Under the pieces are notes generated by a model. The model made no database searches. It saw only the letters and a program-made list of their open reading frames with translations, and was not told the origin of the DNA. The translations under genes and the position numbers were made by a program. DNA of 64,000 nt, taken from Pseudorasbora parva. Its lineage: Eukaryota; Chordata; Actinopteri; Cypriniformes; Gobionidae. The DNA lies in the NCBI RefSeq assembly GCF_024679245.1, contig NC_090173.1:56070306-56134305 (forward strand), written 5' to 3'. Shown in pieces: positions 12,382 through 23,800 of the stretch. Position 1 is the stretch's first letter. Each line of letters begins with the position of its first letter.

Positions 12382-13200
12382 TCAGAAGCGTGCTCGTCGG
12401 GCTTTCGCAGCGGCAAAGGGCTTTGATTGCGTCCTCGAGTTTAACTTTTTCAGCTAGTTCGTGCTCAATTGCAATTGTTGCTAGTCCATTGAGTCTGTCT
12501 TGTGTTATTGTACGTCGGAGATAATTTTTAATCAGTTTAAGCTTTGAGAAACTGAGCTCACAGTGACGGGGAGAGTGAGAAGCACTCTCAATGCTATAAA
12601 AACATTGGGAAAAATCAACACAATCTCATGGTCATGCGTATAAATACTAAGAGTGTAAAATCTTTTTTGCGTGCATATGATACGCACTTTATGCGTATGT
12701 TTAATACGCCATAACCCTAATAATACGGTTCATATGTATAATACGCCATAAAGTGCGTATCATATGCACGCGAAAAACCACGTAGCCATATGCATGTCAA
12801 AACTCATTTTGGCGTATAGCCTACATTCCACGAGATTGCAAACTATTTATAGGCTATGCATTTTCGTGAGATCGGGCTCAGAAAAATTTATTCCATCCCT
12901 TTTTCATAGATGAATTTAAGCGCATCCAGTGGTTTAGATCCAGCAACCAGGCGTCTACCCAAAGCAGTCAGCTCTTCAAACTATTTATGCCTATCAACAT
13001 CCCGTGAGTCTCCATGAGTCAGGGCCTTTTCCAGTCTTAAGCAATCCTGAAGAACTATTGTAGGCTATTCTCCTTTTCTTTGAGAGATGTGATGTCATAT
13101 AAAAACCCAAATACGCGCCCATGGTCTCGAAGCAGCGAAAAGCGCTCTTCCACGGAACGGATGGCACAGTCGAGCGTATTTTGCACGCATATACTAATCG
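12382..13200 (-). pseudogene. hAT transposase C-terminal remnant with dimerisation domain
   Basis: Minus strand from about 12565 reads CELSFSKLKLIKNYLRRTI, then TQDRLNGLATIAIEHELAEK, the hAT C-terminal dimerisation (hATC) pattern of TTF/ZMYM-type hAT transposases. A one-base shift follows the KA codons, after which FAAAKARRARF and a stop (12382-12384) are in another frame. Farther upstream (about 13140-13060) a matching frame gives ERFSLLRDHGRVFGFLYDIT and then a stop. Several stops, shifts and a nested MITE make it non-functional. Confidence 0.8.
12621..12838. mobile_element. Palindromic MITE within the hAT transposase remnant
   Basis: Ends CAATCTCATGG and CCACGAGATTG are inverted. Inside, TGCATATGATACGCACTTTA is mirrored by TAAAGTGCGTATCATATGCA, giving a long hairpin potential. 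The target duplication is not clear. It separates the two transposase fragments. Confidence 0.65.
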
Positions 13201-14403
13201 ATGCCGCTCTAAGTGAGGTGGGGGCGCGGCCGGGCGGAAATTTTTATTTTTAAATTTATACTAATGGAGTGGGAAAAAATGTTGTTGATATAAGTGCCAT
13301 AATTGTAACCTACCTAATGTAAAACTAACAAATACATATTTTTTTTTAATTCTCTCTCTCGCTTACACAGTTACACTCTCTCTCTCTCTTGCCGCCCTGG
13401 CTGAGCCGCCGCCCTAGGCGGCTGCCTAGTTCGCCTATAGGCACGCGCCGGCCCTGAGTACAACGAAAACATTGCATTTAATTCACACTTAAGTGTATAT
13501 TTAGCTGACATTAAAGTATGCTTTAGTTCACATTAATTGCTTGTCAGTACATTGAGCAGTGCACTTTAATTACAATTTTAATACACTAGAAGTGATTATG
13601 AAAGTACATATAAAGTTGTATTTAAGTACCACTTAAGTTGTTCCAAAAAATCACTCTTAATTGCAACTTATTGTATTTTATTTCAACTTAATATGTGATA
13701 AATTTGAAATCAATTACATATAATGTGTGTTAAGTACACCGAAAACATTGCATTTAATTCACACTTAAGTGTATATTTAGCTGACATTAAAGTATGTTTT
13801 AGTTCACATTAATTGCTTGTCAGTACATTGAGCAGTGCACTTTAATTACAATTTTAATACACTAGAAGTGATTATGAAAGTACATATAAAGTTGTATTTA
13901 AGTACCACTTAAGTTGTTCCAAAAAATCACTCTTAATTGCAACTTATTGTATTTTATTTCAACTTAATATATGATAAATTTGAAATCAATTACATATAAT
14001 GTGTGTTAAGTACACCGAAAACATTGCATTTAATTCACACTTAAGTGTATATTTAGCTGACATTAAAGTATGTTTTAGTTCACATTAATTGCTTGTCAGT
14101 ACATTGAGCAGTGCACTTTAATTACAATTTTAATACACTAGAAGTGATTATGAAAGTACATATAAAGTTGTATTTAAGTACCACTTAAGTTGTTCCAAAA
14201 AATCACTCTTAATTGCAACTTATTGTATTTTATTTCAACTTAATTTGTGATAAATTTGAAATCAATTACATATAATGTGTGTTAAGTACACCGAAAACAT
14301 TGCATTTAATTGCACAATTAAGTGTATTTAGTATAAGTATATTATCTGTGTAATAAGTACACTTTATAAAAGTACACTAAAGTGCACTTTTTTTTCACAA
14401 GGG

Positions 14404-14980
14404 TATTCACCAGTTAACTTAATTTAAAACCGTGTACATATTACCTCTGGGTGCGGACCCCAAGAGGTAACCTTAGCTGACGCCAGATCAGTATTTTCAG
14501 ATCATACGACCTACATTCACTATACAAGCCGATCTGAGATCTAAAATAACGGGCACGTTGGTATAATTCAGGCAGGCATTACTAGTTGCTTGCAGATGTG
14601 TCAAAAATGAGTACATATATGTTGTAAATAAAAAAATATTTGTTTATAAATCTCTGCTTCATTATTAAAAATGTGTGTGTTTTCATTGTAACTGGTCAGA
14701 ATCTGATTGGGGGGGGGGGGGGGGGGGGAGAGAGACACATTTGTAAAATGGAGCTTGTCCTCATAATGTTTTCCATGCGTAAATGAAGTTTACAGCTACA
14801 ATACACGCTATATAAGTTTGTAAAAAATAAAAAGGAACATGCAGGTGTAATGACTCTACAAAACAGCTTTCCCATACATGTTTCAACCATTGTCACAGCA
14901 CACCTGAGAAGTCAATAAAAAAAGTAATAGTAGCCTACTTAATTAATTATTAATACAATGATTTTACTTTCATACTGCTC
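14404..14980. other. Non-coding flank with a poly-G run
   Basis: Flank of the 9.3-kb element. The only notable feature is an uninterrupted G-run at about 14708-14728 followed by GAGAGAGA. Minus-strand frames reading through it are low-complexity and not supported. Confidence 0.5.
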
Positions 14981-14983
14981 CAG

Positions 14984-15051
14984 ATCCAGGCCGCACATCC
15001 TGATTCTGCCGAGTTAGACGAGTTCCTGGGACAACAAGGGAGGTGCTTAAG
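14984..15051 (+). other. Isolated exon-like block
   Basis: A pyrimidine-rich acceptor (CTGCTCCAG) and a donor (TTAAG/GTAAAA) bound 68 bp with an open frame, IQAAHPDSAELDEFLGQQG. No partner exon or family is recognised, so this may be fortuitous. Confidence 0.25.
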
Positions 15052-15059
15052 GTAAAATG

Positions 15060-15160
15060 GATCAACCAATCAGATTACTCATGTGACGTCACATCATCTG
15101 CCAGCTTGCGCGCCACTTTTTGAATTTATCCCTTTGACATCGCCTTCATTGAGGTAAGAG
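15060..15160 (+). promoter_or_regulatory. Promoter-like cluster followed by a splice donor
   Basis: Within 100 bp are a CCAAT box (AACCAATCAG, 15064-15073), a full CRE palindrome (GTGACGTCAC, 15083-15092), an E2F-like TTGCGCGCCA (15106-15115) and a donor GAG/GTAAGA at 15153/15154. The combination suggests a TATA-less promoter and noncoding first exon on the + strand. No downstream exon could be linked to it in this window. Confidence 0.4.
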
Positions 15161-15290
15161 CATTTTATTTACTCTGTATATGCATTATTAATTTCAATTT
15201 CATGATGGATTAATTTGCAACGTGAACATTTGCTAAACTGCTCAAATAAGGTGCAAATCACGGAACCCCTCTCCCATCGGTCAGGCGCTC

Positions 15291-15594
15291 GGATCCGGTC
15301 ACTCTGTGGTGTTTCCCCCGCGATCGCGCATCCGATCCGGTCACTCTATGGTGTTTCCCCCGCAATCGCGTATCGGATCCGGTCACTCTGTGTGGTGTTT
15401 CCCCCGCGATCGCGCATCGGATCCGGTCACTCTGTGTGGTGTTTCCCCCGCGATCGCGCATCGGATCCGGTCACTCTGTGTGGTGTTTCCCCCGCGATCG
15501 CGCATCCGATCCGGTCACTCTGTGGTGTTTCCCCCGCGATCGCGCATCGGATCCGGTCACTCTGTGGTGTTTACCCCGCGATCGCGCATTGGAT
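15291..15594. repeat. GC-rich 42-44-bp minisatellite, seven copies
   Basis: Each unit has GATCCGGTCACTCTGTG, a GGTGTTTCCCCCG segment and GCGATCGCGCAT; unit length varies with an optional extra TG. Because 42 is a multiple of 3 the array is open in several frames (for example 15215-15712 +), which explains the repetitive predicted peptides. These are not genes. The 8-bp palindrome GCGATCGC is kept in most copies. Confidence 0.95.
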
Positions 15595-15699
15595 CTTTTC
15601 CGATTATTTATATCACCTTTTTTATGTAGCCTATTCCTTTAACAGACCTTATACTGACCCTTTTGTAAAAGAGAAGCTTAACACTTTCGCGGATGGATT

Positions 15700-16015
15700 A
15701 TTATTATATTAATAATAATAGCCTAATAATAGTAATGAAATATATCGTGTGGACCCAGGGACATCATATTCTTATGTTGATCCAGGGACTTCATTCATTA
15801 TAGCTCATCTAATATAAGACAAACATTAATTAATCACTGTATTTAAATAATAATAATAATAACCTAATAATAATACAAATAATAGCCTAATAATAATAAT
15901 AATAATGAAATATATCGTGTGGACCCAGGGACATCATATTCTTATGTTGATCCAGGGACTTCATTCATTATAGCTCATCTAAAATAAGACAAACATTAAT
16001 TCATCACTGTATTTA

Positions 16016-16052
<37 letters not shown>

Positions 16053-16068
16053 GCATAATAATAATAAC

Positions 16069-16112
<44 letters not shown>

Positions 16113-16299
16113 CTAATAATAATAATAATAATAATAGCCTAATAATAATAATAACCTAATAATGATAATAATAATATTAATAATAATAATGAAATATATC
16201 GTGTGGACCCAGGGACATCATATTCTTATGTTGATCCAGGGACTTCATTCATTATAGCTCATCTAAAATAAGACAAACATTAATTCATCACTGTATTTA

Positions 16300-16336
<37 letters not shown>

Positions 16337-16353
16337 GCATAATAATAATAACC

Positions 16354-16387
<34 letters not shown>

Positions 16388-17217
16388 CTAATAATAATAA
16401 TATTAATAATAATAATGAAATATATCGTGTGGACCCAGGGACATCATATTCTTATGTTGATCCAGGGACTTCATTCATTATAGCTCATCTAATATAAGAC
16501 AAACATTAATTAATCACTGTATTTAAATAATAATAACCTAATAATAATACAAATAGTAGCCTAATAATAATAATAATAATAATGAAATATATCGTGTGGA
16601 CCCAGGGACATCATATTCTTATGTTGATCCAGGGACTTCATTCATTATAGCTCATCTAATATAAGACAAACATTAATTAATCACTGTATTTAAATAATAA
16701 TAATAACCTAATAATAATACAAATAATAGCCTAATAATAATAATAATAATGAAATATATCGTGTGGACCCAGGGACATCATATTCTTATGTTGATCCAGG
16801 GACTTCATTCATTATAGCTCATCTAATATAAGACAAACATTAATTAATCACTGTATTTAAATAATAATAATAACCTAATAATAATACAAATAATAGCCTA
16901 ATAATAATAATAATAATGAAATATATCGTGTGGACCCAGAAACATCATATTCTTATGTTGATCCAGGGACTTCATTCATTATAGCTCATCTAATATAAGA
17001 CAAACATTAATTAATCACTGTATTTAAATAATAATAATAATAACCTAATAATAATACAAATAATAGCCTAATAATAATAATAATAATGAAATATATCGTG
17101 TGGACCCAGGGACATCATATTCTTATGTTGATCCAGGGACTTCATTCATTATAGCTCATCTAAAATAAGACAAACATTAATTCATCACTGTATTTAAATA
17201 ATAATAATAATAATAAA

Positions 17218-17257
<40 letters not shown>

Positions 17258-17489
17258 GCATAATAATAATAACCTAATAATAATAATAATAATAATAATA
17301 ACCTAATAATAATAATAATAATAATAGCCTAATAATAATAATAACCTAATAATGATAATAATAATATTAATAATAATAATGAAATATATCGTGTGGACCC
17401 AGGGACATCATATTCTTATGTTGATCCAGGGACTTCATTCATTATAGCTCATCTAAAATAAGACAAACATTAATTCATCACTGTATTTA

Positions 17490-17538
<49 letters not shown>

Positions 17539-17892
17539 GCATAATAATAATAACCTAATAATAATAATAATAACCTAATAATAATAATATTAATAATAAT
17601 AATGAAATATATCGTGTGGACCCAGGGACATCATATTCTTATGTTGATCCAGGGACTTCATTCATTATAGCTCATCTAATATAAGACAAACATTAATTAA
17701 TCACTGTATTTAAATAATAATAATAACCTAATAATAATACAAATAGTAGCCTAATAATAATAATAATAATAATAATGAAATATATCGTGTGGACCCAGGG
17801 ACATCATATTCTTATGTTGATCCAGGGACTTCATTCATTATAGCTCATCTAATATAAGACAAACATTAATTAATCACTGTATTTAAATAATA
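15700..17892. repeat. Composite array: conserved ~130-bp unit alternating with variable (AAT)n
   Basis: A conserved block (AATGAAATATATCGTGTGG ... GACAAACATTAATT ... CACTGTATTTAAATA) occurs 11 times, at about 15743, 15913, 16198, 16423, 16591, 16748, 16921, 17091, 17388, 17611 and 17783. It is separated by (AAT)n with CCTAAT interruptions of very different lengths. The last block runs straight into the satellite at 17893. Confidence 0.95.
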
Positions 17893-20800
17893 ATCTATTA
17901 CTATGTATAGAAAGGTCAAGTTCACAGAAACCAGGCTCAGAATTTTTTTTTCTTTCCAAAAGTCATGTTTGAACTTCTGAAGAAACATCATAAAAGTCAT
18001 AAGTCTGTTTATACATTTAAAGTTCAAACAATCCTTGGCCAAAAAATGCATTCAAAATTTTACACTGGAGCTACTGATGAATCTATTAATATGTATAGAA
18101 AGTTGAAGTTCACAGGATCCAGGGTCCGAATTTTTTTTGTGTTTTTTTTAAAGTCATCCTTCAACTACTGATGAAACTACAGAAGGATTCTATTTGTATA
18201 TAGAAAGTTCAAGTTCATAGGATCCAGGGTCAGAATTTTTAAAAGAAACTCATCCTTCAACTACTGATGAAACTACAGAAGGATTCTATTCGTATAAAGA
18301 AAGTTCAAGTTTAAAAAGTCTTAGGCAAAAATAAGTTCAAACGTTCATCCTTGAACTATGGAATCTATTAGTATATATAGAAAGTTCAAGTTCAAAGACT
18401 CTGGTAAAAATAAATTCAAAACTTAATTTTTGAACTACGTTTGAAACAACAGAAGGAGTCTATTGGTATGCATAGAAAGTTCAAGTTCATAGGATCCAGG
18501 GTCAGAATTTAAATTTTTCAAACAAAGTCATCCTTCAACTCCTGATGAAACTACAGAAGGATTCTATTCGTATATAGAAAGTTCAAGTTCAAAAAGTCTT
18601 AGGCAAAAATAAGTTTATAAGTTCATCCTTGAACTATGGAATCTCTTAGTATATGTAGAAAGTTCAAGTTTAAAGACTCTGGTAAAAAATAAGTTCAAAA
18701 TTTCACCCTTGAAATAATGATGAATCTATTACTATGTATAGAAAGGTCAAGTTCATAGAATCCAGGCTCAGAATTTTTTTTTTCAAAATGATCCTTAATC
18801 ATCCTTGAACTCGTGGCGAAATATTACGAGTCTATTGTTATGCATAGAAAGCTCAAGTTCATAGACTCTTTGGAAACAAATAAGTTCAAAGCTCATGCTT
18901 GAACTACTGAGGAAACATAAGGAGTCTATTGTATGCATAGAAAGTTCAAGTTCATAGAATGTAGGGTCAGAATATTTTATTTTTTTTACAAAAAGTCATC
19001 CTTGAACTACTAATGAAACATTAGGAGTCTATTGGCATGCATAGAAAGTTCAAGTTCATTTATTCCAGGGTCAGAAAAAATAGTTGACAAAGTCATGTTT
19101 GAACTTCTGAGGAAACACCATAAAGTCATATGTAAAGAAAGTTGAATCTATGTATAGAAAGTTAAACTTTACAGACTCTTTGGCAAAAAATAAGTTCAAA
19201 AGTTCATCCTTGAACTACTGATGAATCTATTTCTATGTATAGAAAGTTCAAGTTCATAGGATCCAGGGTCAGAAATTTCATTTTTCAAAAAATTCATCCT
19301 TCAACTACTGATGAAACTACAGAAGGATTCTATTCGTATAAAGAAAGTTCAAGTTCAAAAAGTCTTAGGCAAAAATAAGTTCAAACGTTCATCCTTGAAC
19401 TATGGAATCTATTAGTATATATAGAAAGTTCAAGTTCAAAGACTCTGGTAAAAATAAATTCAAAGCTTAATTTTTGAACTACGTTTGAAACAACAGAAGG
19501 AGTCTATTGGTATGCATAGAAAGTTCAAGTTCATAGGATCCAGGGTCAGAATTTATATTTTTTTAAACAAAGTCATCCTTCAACTCCTGATGAAACTACA
19601 GAAGGATTCTATTCGTATATAGAAAGTTCAAGTTCAAAAAGTTTTAGGCAAAAATAAGTTTAAAAGTTCATCCTTGAACTATGGAATCTCTTAGTATATG
19701 TAGAAAGTTCAAGTTTAAAGACTCTGGTAAAAAATAAGTTCAAAATTTCACCCTTGAAATAATGATGAATCTATTACTATGTATAGAAAGGTCAAGTTCA
19801 TAGGATCCAGGCTCAGATTTTTTTTTTCAAAATAATCCTTAATCATCCTTGAACTCGTGGCGAAATATTACGAGTCTATTGTTATGTATAGAAAGCTCAA
19901 GTTCATAGACTCTTTGGAAACAAATAAGTTCAAAGCTCATGCTTGAACTACTGAGGAAACATAAGGAGTCTATTGTATGCATAGAAAGTTCAAGTTCATA
20001 GAATGTAGGGTCAGAATATTTTATTTTTTTACAAAAAGTCATCCTTGAACTACTAATGAAACATTAGGAGTCTATTGTTATGCATAGACAGTTCAAGTTC
20101 ATTTATTCCAGGGTCAGAAAAAATAGTTGACAATGTCATGTTTGAACTTCTGAGTAAACACCATAAAGTCATATGTAAAGAAAGTTGAATCTATGTATAG
20201 AAAGTTAACGTTTATAGACTCTTTGGCAAAAAATAAGTTCAAAAGTTCATCCTTGAACTACTGATGAATCTATTACTATGTATAGAAAGTTCAAGTTCAT
20301 AGGATCCAGGGTCAGAATTTTCATTTTTCAAAAAAGTCATCCTTCAACTACTGATGAAACTACAGAAGGATTCTATTCGTATATAGAAAGTTCAAGTTCA
20401 AATTGACTTAGGCAAAAATAAGTTCAAAAGTTCATCCTTGAACAAGGGAATCTATTAATATATATAGAAAGTTCAAGTTCAAAGACTCTGGTAAAAAATA
20501 AGTTCAAAATTTCACCCTTGAAATACTGATGAATCTATTACTATGTATAGAAAGTTCAAGTTCATAGAATCCAGGGTCAGAAATTTTAAAAGAAACTCAT
20601 CCTTCAACTACTGATGAAACCACAGAAGGATTCTATTCGTATAAAGAAAGTTGAAGTTCAAATCCTCTTAGGCAAAAATAAGTTCAAAAGTTCATCCTTG
20701 AACGAGGGAATCTATTAGTATATAATGAAAGTTCAAGTTCAAACACTCTGGTAAAAATAAATTCAAAACTTCATTCTTGAACTACGTATGAAACAACAGA

Positions 20801-23800
20801 AAGAGTCTATTGGTATGCATAGAAAGGTCAAGTTCATAGAATCCAGGCTCAGATTTCTTTCTTTTTTTTCAAAAAGAAATGTTTGATCTTCTGAAGAAAT
20901 ACCATAAAGTCATAAGTGAGTTTATACATTTAAAGATCAAACATTCCTTGGCCAAAAAATGTATTCAAAATTTCACACTTGAACTACTGATGAATCTATT
21001 ACTATGTATAGAAAGTTCAAGTTCACAGGAACCAGGGTCAGAATTTAAATTTTTCAAAAAAAAGTCATCCTTCAACTACTGATGAAACTACAGAAGGATT
21101 CTATTCGTATATAAAAAGTTCAAGTTCAAATAGTCTTAGGCAAAAATAAGTTTAAAAGTTCATCCTTGAACTATGGAATCTCTTAGTATATATAGAAAGT
21201 TCAAGTTCAAAGACTCTGGTAAAAAATAAGTTCAAAATTTCACCCTTAAAATACTCATGAATCTATTACTATGTATAGAAAGTTCAAGTTCATATGATCC
21301 AGGGTCAGAATTTTCATTTTTCAAAAAAAGTCATCCTTTAACTACTGATGAAACTACAGAAGGATTCTATTCGTATATAGAAAGTTCAAGTTCAAATAGT
21401 CTTAGGCAAAAATAAGTTCAAAAGTTCATCCTTGAACGAGGGAATCTCTTAGTATATATAGAAAGTTCAAGTTCAAAGACTCTGGTAAAAAATAAGTTCA
21501 AAATTTCACCCTTAAAATACTCATGAATCTATTACTATGTACAGAAAGGTCAAGTTCACAGAAACCAGGCTCAGAATTTTTTTTTCTTTCCAAAAGTCAT
21601 GTTTGAACTTCTGAAGAAACATCATAAAAGTCATAAGTCTGTTTATACATTTAAAGTTCAAACACTCCTTGGCCAAAAAATGCATTCAAAATTTTACACT
21701 GGAGCTACTGATGAATCTATTAATATGTATAGAAAGTTCAAGTTCACAGGATCCAGGGTCCGAATTTTTTTTTTTTTTTTTTTAAGTCATCCTTCAACTA
21801 CTGATGAAACTACAGAAGGATTCTATTTGTATATAGAAAGTTCAAGTTCACAGGATCCAGGGTCAGAATTTTTAAAAGAAACTCATCCTTCAACTACTGA
21901 TGAAACTACAGAAGGATTCTATCCGTATAAAGAAAGTTCAAGTTCAAAAAGTCTTAGGCAAAAATAAGTTCAAAAGTTCATCCTTGAACCATGGAATCTA
22001 TTAGTATATATAGAAAGTTCAAGTTCAAAGACTCTGGTAAAAATAAATTCAAAACTTAATTTTTGAACTATGTTTGAAACAACAGAAGGAGTCTATTGGT
22101 ATGCATAGAAAGTTCAAGTTCATAGGATCCAGGGTCAGAATTTAAATTTTTCTAAAAAAGTCATCCTTCAACTCCTGATGAAACTACAAGTTCAAAAAGT
22201 CTTAGGCAAAAATAAGTTTAAAAGTTCATCCTTGAACTATGGAATCTCTTAGTATATGTAGAAAGTTCAAGTTTAAAGACTCTGGTAAAAAATAAGTTCA
22301 AAATTTCACCCTTGAAATAATGATGAATCTATTACTATGTATAGAAAGGTCAAGTTCACAGAATCCAGGCTCAGAATTTTTTTTTTCAAAATGATCCTTA
22401 ATCATCCTTGAACTCCTGGCAAAATATTACGAGTCTATTGTTATATATAGAAAGCTCAAGTTCATAGACTCTTTGGAAACAAATAAGTTCAAAGCTCATG
22501 CTTGAACTACTGAGGAAACATAAGGAGTCTATTGTATGCATAGAAAGTTCAAGTTCATAGAATGTAGGGTCAGAATATTTTATTTTTTTACAAAAAGTCA
22601 TCCTTGAACTACTAATGAAACATTAGGAGTCTATTGGCATGCATAGAAAGTTCAAGTTCATTTATTCCAGGGTCAGAAAAAATAGTTGACAAAGTCATGT
22701 TTGAACTTCTGAGGAAACACCATAAAGTCATATGTAAAGAAAGTTGAATCTATGTATAGAAAGTTAAACTTTACAGACTCTTTGGCAAAAAATAAGTTCA
22801 AAAGTTCATCCTTGAACTACTGATGAATCTATTTCTATGTATAGAAAGTTCAAGTTCATAGGATCCAGGGTCAGAAATTTCATTTTTCAAAAAATTCATC
22901 CTTCAACTACTGATGAAACTACAGAAGGATTCTATTCGTATAAAGAAAGTTCAAGTTCAAAAAGTCTTAGGCAAAAATAAGTTCAAACGTTCATCCTTGA
23001 ACTATGGAATCTATTAGTATATATAGAAAGTTCAAGTTCAAAGACTCTGGTAAAAATAAATTCAAAGCTTAATTTTTGAACTACGTTTGAAACAACAGAA
23101 GGAGTCTATTGGTATGCATAGAAAGTTCAAGTTCATAGGATCCAGGGTCAGAATTTAAATTTTTCAAACAAAGTCATCCTTCAACTCCTGATGAAACTAC
23201 AGAAGGATTCTATTCGTATATAGAAAGTTCAAGTTCAAAAAGTTTTAGGCAAAAATAAGTTTAAAAGTTCATCCTTGAACTATGGAATCTCTTAGTATAT
23301 GTAGAAAGTTCAAGTTTAAAGACTCTGGTAAAAAATAAGTTCAAAATTTCACCCTTGAAATAATGATGAATCTATTACTATGTATAGAAAGGTCAAGTTC
23401 ATAGGATCCAGGCTCAGATTTTTTTTTTCAAAATAATCCTTAATCATCCTTGAACTCGTGGCGAAATATTACGAGTCTATTGTTATGTATAGAAAGCTCA
23501 AGTTCATAGACTCTTTGGAAACAAATAAGTTCAAAGCTCATGCTTGAACTACTGAGGAAACATAAGGAGTCTATTGTATGCATAGAAAGTTCAAGTTCAT
23601 AGAATGTAGGGTCAGAATATTTTATTTTTTTACAAAAAGTCATCCTTGAACTACTAATGAAACATTAGGAGTCTATTGTTATGCATAGACAGTTCAAGTT
23701 CATTTATTCCAGGGTCAGAAAAAATAGTTGACAATGTCATGTTTGAACTTCTGAGTAAACACCATAAAGTCATATGTAAAGAAAGTTGAATCTATGTATA

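Larger units (their letters stand above)
10601..13456. mobile_element. 2.86-kb hAT element with decayed transposase
   Basis: Starts CAGGGCCGGCGC and ends GCGCCGGCCCTG, with exact 8-bp duplications AGTACAAC at 10593-10600 and 13457-13464. It interrupts one unit of the 276-bp array. It contains a minus-strand hAT transposase remnant (about 12382-13200), a palindromic MITE, a long T-run (10922-10947) and CT-rich repeats near the right end (13353-13390). Confidence 0.92.
10345..14320. repeat. 276-bp subterminal tandem array, split by a hAT insertion
   Basis: The anchor CAGTACATTGAGCAGTGCAC occurs at 10404, 13544, 13821 and 14097. The last three are 276-277 bp apart. The first pair is 3140 bp apart, which is 276 bp plus the inserted element and its duplicated 8 bp. 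Units are nearly identical, unlike the left-end array. Confidence 0.9.
5130..14403. mobile_element. 9.3-kb TIR DNA element with subterminal tandem arrays, family not identified
   Basis: The left end reads CCCTTGTGAAAAAGAAGTG and the right end is its near-perfect complement (CACTTTTTTTTCACAAGGG). TA lies on both outer sides and is the likely target duplication. Just inside the left end is a 94-bp tandem array; just inside the right end is a 276-bp array ending in the same AAGTGCACTT-type motifs. The middle has exon-like blocks at about 6760-7843 but no recognisable transposase. Removing the two nested hAT insertions leaves about 5.2 kb. No superfamily is claimed; TA duplications occur in several. 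Confidence 0.65.

Noticed and set aside
14696..14896. Minus-strand frame ending in a poly-Pro stretch
   Set aside because: The Pro run is the translation of the poly-G tract and nothing else in the frame is recognisable.
15215..15712. 165-codon repetitive frame with ARIRSLCGVSPAIAH-like repeats
   Set aside because: It is the translation of the minisatellite; open frames occur on both strands because the unit is near a multiple of three.
15291..17892. CRISPR-like appearance of repeats separated by spacers
   Set aside because: Spacers are (AAT)n or absent rather than unique, unit sizes are wrong, there are no cas genes, and the DNA is eukaryotic.
17965..18171. Recurrent 61-122-residue frames in the satellite (MFELLKKHHKSHKS..., MFDLLKKYHKV..., MTFCKKIKYSD...)
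   Set aside because: They are copies of the same monomers, occur wherever that monomer type occurs, run into poly-T encoded Phe tracts and have no recognisable domain. Their similarity comes from array homogenisation, not selection.
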